Positions 52,085 through 60,271 of a stretch of DNA of 64,000 nt are shown piece by piece (position 1 is the first letter of the stretch; every line of letters begins with the position of its first letter). The position numbers and the translations under genes are program-made. Where the stretch lies: NCBI GenBank assembly GCA_020633295.1, contig JACKDW010000003.1, positions 186,001 through 250,000 on the forward strand, written 5' to 3'. The stretch is from Myxococcales bacterium. Its GTDB lineage: Bacteria; Myxococcota_A; Polyangia; Nannocystales; Nannocystaceae. The notes under the pieces are model-generated. The model searched no databases. It worked only from the letters and a program-made list of their open reading frames with translations, and was not told where the DNA came from.

Positions 52085-53911
52085 ATGAAGCGGTGGAAGA
52101 AGATCGTGCTCGGGGTGCTGGCCGCGTTGCTGCTCGCCGGTGGCACATTCTGCGTCCCGACGGTCTGGGGGACGCCCTGGTTCATCGAGCACTTCTACAT
52201 GCGCGTGTTCGTGAAGTTCGCGCTCGAGCACCCGATGCTGCTGTCGTCGATGCGGCTGCTCGAGCCCGCGGGCATCACCTTCCACAACGACGACCTCGAC
52301 GACTTCTCGGTCGAGGGCGAGGAGCGGGGCCTCGCGCTCGCCGAGGACGCGCTCGCGACCCTGCGTCGCTACGATCGCGCCGGGCTCGACGACCCGCTCT
52401 CCTACGACGTGCTCGAGTGGTTCCTCGAGGACCAGGTCGCGTCGCAGCGCTACGCGTTCCACAGCTACCCGGTGAACCAGCTCTCGGGCTTCCAGAGCGC
52501 GCTGCCCGACTTCATGATCAACACGCACCAGCTCGACACGGCCGCGAGCGCCGACGACTACGTCACGCGCGTGTCCAAGTTCGGCGTCGCGTTCGACCAG
52601 ACGCTCGAGGGCCTGCGCTACCGCGAGGCGCGGGGCGTCGCGCCGCCGCGCTTCGTGATGACGCGCGTGCTCGCGGAGATGCGCGAGTTCATCGCGCCCG
52701 CGCCGACCGAGCACGTGCTGTACACCCACTTCGCGGAGGGCGCGACCGCGCTCGTCGACGCGGGCGAGCTCGACGCGGGCGCGCGCGACGAGCTGCTCGC
52801 GCGCCTCGCGAGCGAGCTCGAGACGACCGTCTACCCCGCCTACACGCGGATGATCGAGCACTACGCGGCGCTCGAGCCGACCGCGAGCGAGGACGACGGC
52901 GCGTGGAAGCTCCCCGACGGCGCGGCGTTCTACGCCTCGCGCCTGCGCAGCTTCACGACCACCGACATGAGCGCGGAGGAGATCCACGCGCTCGGGCGCT
53001 CGGAGGTCTCGCGCATCCAGGGCGAGATGAAGGAGATCCTGACGGCGCAGGGCTACGACGTGACCGACTTCGGCGGCGCGATGCAGGCGCTGAACAAGGA
53101 GCCGCGCTTCCTCTACCCCGACACCGATGAGGGCCGCGCGAAGATCCTCGCCGACTACCAGGCGATCCTCGACGAGATCGACGCGGGTATGGACGAGTTC
53201 TTCTCGCTGCGCCCGCGCGTCGGCGTCAGCGTCGAGCGCGTCCCGGAGTTCAAGCAGGCGACCGCCCCGGGCGCGTACTACAACCCCGCGCCGCTCGACG
53301 GCTCGAAGCCCGGGATCTTCTACGCCAACCTGCGCAGCGTCGAGGAGATCCCGAAGTTCGGCATGCGCACGCTCGCCTACCACGAGGGCATCCCCGGGCA
53401 TCACTTTCAGATCACGATCGCGCGCGAGCTCGAGGGCGTGCCGTTCTTCCGCAAGGTCATCCCGTTCACCGCCTACGTCGAGGGCTGGGCGCTGTACGCC
53501 GAGCGCGTCGCCGCCGAGCACGGCTTTCAAGACGACCCGTTCGACCGCCTGGGCTTCCTCAGCGCCGAGCTGTTCCGGGCCGTGCGCCTCGTCGTCGACA
53601 CCGGCATCCACGACAAGCGCTGGACCCGGGAGCGCGCCATCGACTACATGCTCGCGAGCACCGGCATGCCGAAGAGCGACGTCGTGGCGGAGATCGAGCG
53701 CTACATCGTCAACCCGGGCCAGGCCTGCGCCTACAAGATCGGCCAGCTCAAGCTGCTCGAGCTGCGCGCGCGCGCGCGCGCGGCCCTGGGTGAGCGCTTC
53801 GACATCCGGGACTTCCACGCCGTGGTCCTGCGCAGCGGCGCGCTGCCGCTGACGCTGCTCGAGCGCGTCATCGACGAGTGGATCGCCGCCGGCGGCGGGG
53901 CGCCGGCGTGA
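52085..53911 (+). CDS. DUF885-family metallopeptidase-like protein, membrane-anchored
   Basis: 608 residues from ATG 52085. The N-terminal helix (KKIVLGVLAALLLAGGTF) is a signal anchor or signal peptide. The body is the all-helical DUF885 fold. The metal-site region reads TLAYHEGIPGHHFQ, with HExxxxHH in place of HExxH as usual for this family, then YVEGWALYAERVA with the distal Glu. NPAPLDGSKPGIFYANL is another family block. DUF885 proteins are related to M3/M32-like peptidases. The protein probably acts in the periplasm. Transcription converges on the AhpD-like pair, 16 bases apart. Confidence 0.88.
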   Translation: MKRWKKIVLGVLAALLLAGGTFCVPTVWGTPWFIEHFYMRVFVKFALEHPMLLSSMRLLEPAGITFHNDDLDDFSVEGEERGLALAEDALATLRRYDRAGLDDPLSYDVLEWFLEDQVASQRYAFHSYPVNQLSGFQSALPDFMINTHQLDTAASADDYVTRVSKFGVAFDQTLEGLRYREARGVAPPRFVMTRVLAEMREFIAPAPTEHVLYTHFAEGATALVDAGELDAGARDELLARLASELETTVYPAYTRMIEHYAALEPTASEDDGAWKLPDGAAFYASRLRSFTTTDMSAEEIHALGRSEVSRIQGEMKEILTAQGYDVTDFGGAMQALNKEPRFLYPDTDEGRAKILADYQAILDEIDAGMDEFFSLRPRVGVSVERVPEFKQATAPGAYYNPAPLDGSKPGIFYANLRSVEEIPKFGMRTLAYHEGIPGHHFQITIARELEGVPFFRKVIPFTAYVEGWALYAERVAAEHGFQDDPFDRLGFLSAELFRAVRLVVDTGIHDKRWTRERAIDYMLASTGMPKSDVVAEIERYIVNPGQACAYKIGQLKLLELRARARAALGERFDIRDFHAVVLRSGALPLTLLERVIDEWIAAGGGAPA

Positions 53912-53927
53912 CGGCCCGCCCCGGCGC

Positions 53928-54524
53928 TCAGCCGGGCAGCGAGGCCATCGAGTAGCCCATGAACTGCAGGAAGCGCGCGGTGCGGAGCTGGTTCGTGCGC
54001 GAGGCCATGGGGAAGTCGAGCGCGTCCGCGAGCCGGCTGATGAGGTTGAAGCAGAAGCACACGTACATCGCGTCGCGCAGCTCGAGGTCGCTGGCGCCGG
54101 CGGCCCGCGCCGCGTTGACGTCATCTCGCGTCAGCGCGTCCGGCGTGACCGTGAGCTTGTGGATGACCGCGAGGATCGCTTTGGTCTTGGCGTCGATGGG
54201 CGCCCGCTCGTAGTCCTCGAGCACCGCGGCGGCGAGCTCGTCGGAGATGCCGTGCACCGCAACTGCGGTGTGGTGCACCGTTCAGTAGCGGCAGCGGTTC
54301 CGGTCGGCGACGAAGGCCGCGATCAGCTCGGTCTCGGACTTGGCGAGGGACGTGCGCGAGCGCATCACCCCGTGCAGGAGGCGCGCGAAGTGCTTGCCGA
54401 ACAGCTCGCGTCGGTACGTCATGGTGAGGATCGGGCCCGGCACCGTCGGCAGGTACAGGCGCACGAGCCGGAGCAGCAGCTTCTGGATCGGGGTGTGGCC
54501 GTGCTCGAGGATCTCCAGTCGCAT
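53928..54524 (-). CDS. AhpD-like peroxidase-related protein, candidate selenoprotein (in-frame TGA at codon 81)
   Basis: 198 residues if TGA at 54284-54282 is read as selenocysteine. ATG 54524 is preceded by GGGAGAG. The upstream part (LEILEHGHTPIQKLLLRL, SYRRELFGKHFARLL-like block, ETELIAAFVADRNRCRY) and the downstream part (TVHHTAVAVHG, RDAMYVCFCFNLISRLADALDF) are in the same frame and together form one AhpD/carboxymuconolactone decarboxylase-like protein. In this family the motif is CxYC followed by H; here it reads C-R-Y-TGA-T-V-H-H. So TGA replaces exactly the second catalytic Cys. AhpD-like CxxU selenoproteins are known. A hairpin fits a bacterial SECIS. A nonsense mutation is the alternative. 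The sel genes are not in this window. Confidence 0.75.
54252..54284 (-). promoter_or_regulatory. Candidate bacterial SECIS element with the TGA codon
   Basis: Downstream of TGA the transcript can fold: GUGC (54278-54275) pairs with GCAC (54255-54252), ACCGC with GCGGU (54260-54256), with a 5-base bulge on the 5' side and the apical loop AGUU (54264-54261). The loop starts 17 bases after TGA and has G in its second position. Both fit the published bacterial SECIS model (loop of 3-14 bases, G in the first two positions, 16-37 bases from UGA). Confidence 0.55.
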
Positions 54525-54546
54525 CGCGCTCTCCCTTCGCGCGCGG

Positions 54547-54882
54547 TCACTCGCGCAGCAGCTCGAGGCCACGCTCGAGGCGCGCGAGCGCGGCGCCCAG
54601 CGCCGCCGACAGGGTGACCTCGAGGATCTGATCCTCGCTGTAGCCGCTCGCGCGCAGCGCCGCGATGTCCTCGTCGGTGGTCTTGTAGGCGAAGCGCGCG
54701 ACCTTCTCGACGTAGCCCTCGAGCGTCTCGGGGAGCGTGGCGGTCGGCTCGGCCAGGCCAGCGTGCTCCGTCGAGCGCCGCGCGACCGCCTCGCGCAACG
54801 CCGGGTCGGTCTCGGCGGGCGAGCGCAGGGTCGCGTTGACGAGCGCGAGCACCTCGTCACGGAGCGCCAGCGGATCCTTCAT
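54547..54882 (-). CDS. AhpD-like companion protein without CxxC
   Basis: 111 residues from ATG 54882. The core LPETLEGYVEKVARFAYKTTDEDIAALRASGYSEDQILEVTLSA is characteristic of small proteins encoded directly before the AhpD-like peroxidase-related gene. It is helical and lacks the redox cysteines. The 22-base gap to the candidate selenoprotein gene indicates an operon. The two proteins probably form a hetero-complex, with redox chemistry on the other subunit; this is inference from gene pairing. Confidence 0.78.
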   Translation of the reverse strand: MKDPLALRDEVLALVNATLRSPAETDPALREAVARRSTEHAGLAEPTATLPETLEGYVEKVARFAYKTTDEDIAALRASGYSEDQILEVTLSAALGAALARLERGLELLRE

Positions 54883-55000
54883 CACCCGCAGGATACCGGC
54901 TCGACGCGCGCTGCGGCGAGCTCGTCGCCCACGCGCTCGAGCGCGCGCGAACAAGGCGACATCCTGTGGCGAATGTCCACGCGTCGCGAGAGGCGCGCGA

Positions 55001-56884
55001 TCACCAGGGGCTGACGAGCGCGGCGGCTGGGAGCGCGGCGAGCAGCCAGACGAGGCCGACGCGCAGCCCGTAGCGTATGTCGCCCGCGCGTCGCCCCGCC
55101 CAGACCGCCGCGGGCGTGGCCGCCAGCACGAGCACCGCGAGCAGCGAGCCGGCGCCCGCGAGCGGCTGCGCCCAGCCGACGAACACGCCCAGGAACGCCG
55201 CCGCGAAGCCGACCGCCGCCGCGCGCAGCAGCTGACCGGCGCGGCTCGTGGCCCGCGGCGGCCTCGGCTGCGGCCTTGTGAGGTGGGTGATGAGGGTCCC
55301 GAGCGCGCCGGCCAGCGCGAGCGCGGCCAGGGCTCGCCACACGAACGGCGTGATGATCACGCCGATCGAGATCGCGTCCTCGCCCTCATCCTCGAGCTCG
55401 GCGCGCAGCGCCGCGAGCTCGGACGCGAGCCCGCGCAGCGCGTCTCGCTGGTCTCCCGTGAGCCCCGGGACCCGGTCGAGCTCGTCGAGCGAGGCGTAGG
55501 GCGCGTGCGCGCGGATCGAGCGCGCGAGCGCGATGTCGACCCCCGGCACGCCGACGAGATCGACGAGCGAGGCGCCGTTGAGGTCGAAGGTGTGCACCCG
55601 CGGCAGCGCGCGGTGCTGATCGAAGACCGTCGTGCCTGTCTTGAACGCCCGGTTCGCGAGCCACAGCTCGGGCGGCGCGTCGCCCCGCGGCGCGCCGAGG
55701 ACGTCGCGCAGCAGCGCGTCGACGCGCGGCGCCTCGTCGGGGAACAGCGCCCGGTAGCCGTCGACGAGCGCGACGAGATCGCGCGGCTTGTGCTCGTGCA
55801 GCGCGTGGAACAGCTTGAGCAGCGCGTTCTCGAGGGGCGTGACCTGATCGGCGGTGACGCCGAAGCGCGCGTAGAAGTCGGCCCCGCGGCGCGACGCGCC
55901 GAGCTCCTCGTCCGCCAGCCAGCGCAGCATCAGCGCGCTGATCACCCCCTCGCTCGCCAGCATGCGCGACCGCGACTTCAGCGGGTCCTCGGGGCGCCCC
56001 GGGAGCACGCTCTCGAGCAGGTAGGCCGCGTAGGGGTCGGCGGTCAGCAGGCGTTCGGGGATCGCGGGCGCGCGCGCGAACGCGTTGGCCTTGACCGCGT
56101 GGTAGCGCAGCACGTCCTCCGCGTCGCTGTACCAGATCAAGAAGCCGAGGCGCATGCGGGTCGCGAGCGCGACGCGGGCGGTGAGCTCGCGGCGGTACGC
56201 GGCCAGCTGCCGCTCGACTCGCTCGACGCGCGCCTGGTCCCCGGCGAGCGCGGCGGTCGACGGCGCCGCGTCCGGGTGATCGACGGCGAGCGCCTGCACG
56301 GCCTCGGCGAAGCCCTCGTTGAACGCGACGACCCGGTCGGTGCGGACGCCGAGCGCGTGCACCTGGTTGGTCCCGCCGTCCTGCAGCTCGCCCGCGAGCT
56401 GACGGCGGATCACGTGGGTCAGCTCGTGCGGGAACAGCTGATCCACGGACCCGAACTTCCCGGTCAGCGGCCAGTCGCGGTGGAGGTCGACGTAGCCGGC
56501 CTCGGGCTTGTCCTCGTCGTCGAGCCAGAAGCCCTCGCGCGCGAATCCTCCTTGCCGCGAGGACAGGAGGATGTAGGCCGGCTCAGGGGCGCGCTGCTCG
56601 GCGCGGCGCAGGTACTCCTGCTCCATCGCGTAGGCGCGCACGAGCGCGCCCGCGAGCCCGCGCGTCAGCACCGAGGTGGCCGCCTCCGGCGCCGGGTGGC
56701 GCGTCAGCACCGGGCGACCGTCGCGCGACTCGCCGGTCTCGTCGAGCACGACGAGCAGCGGCGCCTCGCCCTCGTCGGCCGACGCGCGCGGTGACCACAG
56801 CGACGCGGCCGCGCCGAGCAGCGTTGTCCCGAGCAGCGCGCTGGCGTGGCCGCGGCGGCGTCCTCCGTGACGTCGAGTGCGCAT
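55001..56884 (-). CDS. Exported HExxH metallopeptidase-like protein with helix-hairpin-helix domain and C-terminal membrane helices
   Basis: 627 residues. The signal peptide is cleaved near ASA-DEGEA. A zinc-peptidase motif HELTHVIRR (about residue 154) is followed by FNEGFAE, with the third ligand Glu as in gluzincins. Around 430-500 there is a helix-hairpin-helix unit of the ComEA/T2SK type (FDLNGASLVDLVGVPGVDIALARSI, SLDELDRVPGLTGDQRDAL). The C-terminus has four hydrophobic helices (VWRALAALALAGALGTLI, LLRAAAVGFAAAFLGVF and others). So it is a membrane protein with an extracytoplasmic peptidase and a possible DNA- or protein-binding domain. The combination is unusual. The substrate is unknown. 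Confidence 0.82.
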   Translation of the reverse strand: MRTRRHGGRRRGHASALLGTTLLGAAASLWSPRASADEGEAPLLVVLDETGESRDGRPVLTRHPAPEAATSVLTRGLAGALVRAYAMEQEYLRRAEQRAPEPAYILLSSRQGGFAREGFWLDDEDKPEAGYVDLHRDWPLTGKFGSVDQLFPHELTHVIRRQLAGELQDGGTNQVHALGVRTDRVVAFNEGFAEAVQALAVDHPDAAPSTAALAGDQARVERVERQLAAYRRELTARVALATRMRLGFLIWYSDAEDVLRYHAVKANAFARAPAIPERLLTADPYAAYLLESVLPGRPEDPLKSRSRMLASEGVISALMLRWLADEELGASRRGADFYARFGVTADQVTPLENALLKLFHALHEHKPRDLVALVDGYRALFPDEAPRVDALLRDVLGAPRGDAPPELWLANRAFKTGTTVFDQHRALPRVHTFDLNGASLVDLVGVPGVDIALARSIRAHAPYASLDELDRVPGLTGDQRDALRGLASELAALRAELEDEGEDAISIGVIITPFVWRALAALALAGALGTLITHLTRPQPRPPRATSRAGQLLRAAAVGFAAAFLGVFVGWAQPLAGAGSLLAVLVLAATPAAVWAGRRAGDIRYGLRVGLVWLLAALPAAALVSPW

Positions 56885-57027
56885 GGTGAAGATCGTAGCG
56901 GCTCCGCGCGCGCGGCGGGGACTTGTCGGCGTGCGTCAACGCAGCCGGCTCGACGTCGGCGGTCGCGGCGTCAGGAGGCGCGCTCGTCGACATGCCGCGG
57001 TCCGCTCGTGCGACGCCGCCGACGCGC

Positions 57028-58140
57028 TCAGGGTCCGCGCGGCTCGAGGAACGCGAGCACGTCGCGCTCGAGCGCCCGCGCGACGCGTCGCGCCTCGGCG
57101 TCGCTCGGCAGCGGAGGCCGCTCGTCGGGCGAGGAGCGCTCGCCGCGGGCCCGCTTGACGCCCAGCGTGAGCGAGACGTAGCTGCCCTCGAGCGAGTCGA
57201 CGCTCGCCGAGACGCTGTGCTCGTAGCGCTCGACCTCCACCGTCGCCGCGCGGACGGCCTCGGGCTCGAGCGCGGCGGGCGTGAGCCAGAGCGTCGCGTT
57301 CATGGTCCACGGCGCGCACGAGCCCAGGAGCTCGAGCTCGAGGCGCCCGCCGAGCTCGAAGCGCGTCAGCTCGTAGGCCAGGCGGGCGTCGCTGTAGGAC
57401 CCGCAGTTCACGCCGGGCCGCGCGGCCTCGCCGAGCCGGGTGAGGCGCTCCGCGAGCGCGCGAGCGGGGTCCGGGTCCCGCGTGATCGGGCCCGTCAGGC
57501 CGCGCGTACGCAGCGAGGTCGCGAGCGCCTGGCTCGCGCGCGCGTAGGCTCGCTCGTGGGCGCCGGCGCGCTGAAGCGCCGCGCGGTCGTACTCAAACGC
57601 GTCGCTGACCAGCCCCGGGCTCACGCGCACGCGCACGAGCGCGGGCCGCTCGTGCTCGACCCGGGGCGTGCCCGTGACCTGCACGAGGTAGTCGGTCCCC
57701 GGGGACAGCTCGACCTTCGCGCCGCGCTCGACGCAGGGAACCTCCGGCGCGCGCCACTCGTCCCCGAGGCCGAGCACCTCCAGCGCCGCGTGCTCGATCC
57801 GCAGCGGCTCGTCGCCAGGGCGCCCGATCACCCGCACGGTCACCGGCGCGGTCGGGCGCAGCGTCAGCAGCAGACGCAGGCTTTGGTCGGGCATCACCTG
57901 GGTCGAGATCAGCGTCATCACGGTCTCGACCTGCACGGGCACGAGGCCGCCGCCGCGCGGGGGGGCGGCGACCTCCTGCGGGGCTGGCTCCGGCCGCGAC
58001 GCGTCGGCGCAGGCCAGCGACGACGCGAGCGCGCAGGCGAGCAGCCCGCAGCCGACGTCCGCGCGGCGAGCGAGCGCTCGTCGGTCGCCGCGGGGGGGCG
58101 CCGACGCGCCCTGGCGGCCCGCTCGTGTCTCCTCCGTCAC
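57028..58140 (-). CDS. Hypothetical lipoprotein, 370 residues
   Basis: A long Arg-rich N-region is followed by a hydrophobic stretch and lipobox SSLAC (Cys about 44). The first part of the mature protein looks like beta strands with immunoglobulin-like spacing (TLRPTAPVTVRVIGRPGDEPL, GTDYLVQVTGTPRVEHERP). The second part has helices and the segment CGSYSDARLAYELTRFELGG, then CAPWTMNATLWLTP. Three or four cysteines may pair. No family was recognised. It is alone, between the HExxH protein gene and the divergent MYXO-CTERM protein gene. Confidence 0.75.
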   Translation of the reverse strand: MTEETRAGRQGASAPPRGDRRALARRADVGCGLLACALASSLACADASRPEPAPQEVAAPPRGGGLVPVQVETVMTLISTQVMPDQSLRLLLTLRPTAPVTVRVIGRPGDEPLRIEHAALEVLGLGDEWRAPEVPCVERGAKVELSPGTDYLVQVTGTPRVEHERPALVRVRVSPGLVSDAFEYDRAALQRAGAHERAYARASQALATSLRTRGLTGPITRDPDPARALAERLTRLGEAARPGVNCGSYSDARLAYELTRFELGGRLELELLGSCAPWTMNATLWLTPAALEPEAVRAATVEVERYEHSVSASVDSLEGSYVSLTLGVKRARGERSSPDERPPLPSDAEARRVARALERDVLAFLEPRGP

Positions 58141-58240
58141 GGCCCCGCAGTGTAGGGCCTGCCGCGCCCGCGAGCATCGACCGGCGCGCGGATGAAATCG
58201 CGCCCTGCGACCGCCGCCGCCTGGTCCGTCGAAGACTTAT

Positions 58241-58256
58241 GTGTCCTAATGGTCAT
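58241..58256. promoter_or_regulatory. Copy 4 of the 16-bp motif, immediately upstream of the beta-propeller gene
   Basis: GTGTCCTAATGGTCAT, 20 bases before ATG 58276 and just before the ribosome site. The 18-base stretch TGTCCTAATGGTCATGTT differs from the copy near 28805 in two positions. At this distance it would overlap the promoter core or the transcription start. Confidence 0.45.
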
Positions 58257-58275
58257 GTTTTAGGAGGTGGTCGAG

Positions 58276-60198
58276 ATGGCTCGGAACACGACTAGGGCGC
58301 GACGCGGCGCGGCGACGCTCTCCATGGCTGGCGCGCTCCTCTGCGCGTCGGTCGCTCAGGCCGCGCCGACGCTCGACGGCGTCGTCGCGCTGCCCGGCGC
58401 GCCGTTTGACGGCATCGCGATCTCGCCCGACGGCGCGCGGCTCTACGTCAGCCTCGTCGCCTCGAAGAACCCGGACCCGCCGGTCAACACCATCGCGGTC
58501 GTCGACGTGGTCGGCGACGCGCTCGACACGGTCATCGACCTCGGCGACCAGGGCGCGAACAACTCCTCGCCGCGGCAGCTCTACCTCTCGCCCGACGGCG
58601 CGCTGCTGCTGCACTCGACCTACGCCAACGACCTCCTCATCATCGACACCGAGACCGACACCGTCGTCGAGACGCTCGCCGGCCTCGGCCACGGCGCGAT
58701 GGCCGTGTGGGCGCCGGACTCGAGCGAGTTCTGGGTGCGCGACCCGATCTCGGAGACGGTCAACCGCGTCGACGCGCAGTCGCTCACGGTGACCGACAGC
58801 TTCGACGTGCCGACGCCGGGCAGCGGCACGATGCCGCTCGTGCGCACGCCCGACGGCGCGCGCGTGTACGCGGTGACCTCGAACAACGGCGGCCTCGGCT
58901 TCAACGAGCCGGTCGCGATCCACGGCTTCGACGCCGACGCGATCACGGCGCTCGGCGCCTACGGGGTCGGCACCGGCAGCCAGGGCATCGCGGTCACCTC
59001 GGCCTGGGTCGCGCCCGACGGCGCGTACCTCTACGGCTCCGCCTCGGTCGCGACCAGCGTGAGCAAGGTCGACCTCGCCGACGACAGCGTCGCGGGGAAC
59101 CTGCCGGTGCCGCTGTACGGCGAGGGCACCGACCTCAGCCCCGACGGCGCGCTGCTGTACGCCTACACCAACGGCTACAACGCCGGCCAGACGATCGTGT
59201 TCGACGCCGAGACGCTGGACCAGCTCGCGGTGATCGACACCACGGGCCAGGTCTCCCGCTTCCTCACGACCTCGCACCAGAGCGCGTTCGCGCCGAGCGG
59301 CTGCGTGGTGATCCTGCCGGCGGCGCTGCAGAACAAGATCTTCGCGATCGACCCCGCGACCCACGAGATCATCGACAGCTACGACACCCCCGGCGAGACC
59401 GCCTACGTCGTCGAGTTCGACCCGAGCAGCGCGCGCGCCTACGTGACCTCGCGCGCCGCCGGCGGCCAGGTCTCAGGGACGCTGCGGATCCTCGCGCTCG
59501 ATCCCGAGTGCGTGCAGGCGGTCGGCGGCACGCCCTGCGCCGGCGACGACGAGTGCGCGAGCGAGCTGTGCGTCGACGGCGTGTGCTGCGACGCGCCCTG
59601 CGGCGGCGGTGACCCCGACGACTGCCAGGCGTGCAGCGAGGCCGCAGGAGCATCGCAGGACGGCGTGTGTGAGCTGATCGCCGGGAGCGTGTGTCGACCT
59701 GGCGATCCCGACAGCTGCGACGCCGAGGAGGTCTGCGACGGCCAGGCGCCCGAGTGCCCGCCCGACGAGGCGGTCCCCGACGACACCCCGTGCCCCGACG
59801 GACTGTGTCAGGGCGGCGTGTGTACGCCGGACGACGCAACGACGAGCGGCGGCGAGACCTCGGGCGGGGTCGCGACGAGCGGCGAGACCACGGGCGGCGA
59901 GACGAGCGCGGGCCCGGGGGAGACGACGGGCACCACCGGCGCCGCCGGCAGCGACAGCGGCACCGGGGGCAGCACGAGCTCCGCCAGCGGCTCGAGCACG
60001 GGCGGCGACGCGACGGCGGGCCCGGGCGACAGCGACGGCGACAGCGACAGCACCTCGGGCACCGACAGCGACTCCGCTGGCGCGGCCGAGGACGGCTGCG
60101 GCTGCCGTGGAGGCGACGCGCCCGGACCAGCCCCGCTCGCGCTCACGCTGGCCGCGCTCGCGCTCGCGCGCCGGCGTCGTCGCGCTCCGCGAGCGTGA
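58276..60198 (+). CDS. Secreted beta-propeller protein with MYXO-CTERM sorting signal
   Basis: 640 residues from ATG 58276; AGGAGG lies at 58262-58267. The signal peptide ends at AQA-APTLD. Seven or so YncE/40-residue-type propeller blades follow (GIAISPDGARLYVSL, DLSPDGALLYAYTNG, TVVETLAGLGHG), then a Cys-rich region of Dictyostelium/myxobacterial repeats (CVDGVCCDAPC, CQACSEA). A Thr/Ser/Gly/Asp linker leads to the C-terminal GCGCRGG, a hydrophobic helix and an Arg cluster. That is the MYXO-CTERM signal, cleaved and lipid-modified at the cell surface. It is thus a cell-surface protein. The ligand is unknown. Confidence 0.93.
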   Translation: MARNTTRARRGAATLSMAGALLCASVAQAAPTLDGVVALPGAPFDGIAISPDGARLYVSLVASKNPDPPVNTIAVVDVVGDALDTVIDLGDQGANNSSPRQLYLSPDGALLLHSTYANDLLIIDTETDTVVETLAGLGHGAMAVWAPDSSEFWVRDPISETVNRVDAQSLTVTDSFDVPTPGSGTMPLVRTPDGARVYAVTSNNGGLGFNEPVAIHGFDADAITALGAYGVGTGSQGIAVTSAWVAPDGAYLYGSASVATSVSKVDLADDSVAGNLPVPLYGEGTDLSPDGALLYAYTNGYNAGQTIVFDAETLDQLAVIDTTGQVSRFLTTSHQSAFAPSGCVVILPAALQNKIFAIDPATHEIIDSYDTPGETAYVVEFDPSSARAYVTSRAAGGQVSGTLRILALDPECVQAVGGTPCAGDDECASELCVDGVCCDAPCGGGDPDDCQACSEAAGASQDGVCELIAGSVCRPGDPDSCDAEEVCDGQAPECPPDEAVPDDTPCPDGLCQGGVCTPDDATTSGGETSGGVATSGETTGGETSAGPGETTGTTGAAGSDSGTGGSTSSASGSSTGGDATAGPGDSDGDSDSTSGTDSDSAGAAEDGCGCRGGDAPGPAPLALTLAALALARRRRRAPRA

Positions 60199-60202
60199 GT
60201 CA

Positions 60203-60228
60203 CTCGCCGCCGCCAGCCGCGCGGCGAG
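60203..60228. terminator. Hairpin between convergent genes
   Basis: Stem CTCGCCGC / GCGGCGAG, 8 bp with a 10-base loop, five bases after the stop of the propeller gene and 44 bases before the end of the next. No T-run. Confidence 0.5.
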
Positions 60229-60271
60229 GACGTCGCGGTGAAGATGGCGCCGCGCGCAGGCTCGGCGCGGC

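Noticed and set aside
51911..54124. 737-codon minus-strand frame opposite the DUF885 gene
   Set aside because: Another antisense shadow; the plus-strand frame has the family motifs.
53928..54278. The downstream AhpD part considered as a separate 116-residue gene starting at GTG 54278
   Set aside because: It would lack the first half of the fold and the first redox Cys, and has no ribosome site; the single-gene reading with TGA is better.
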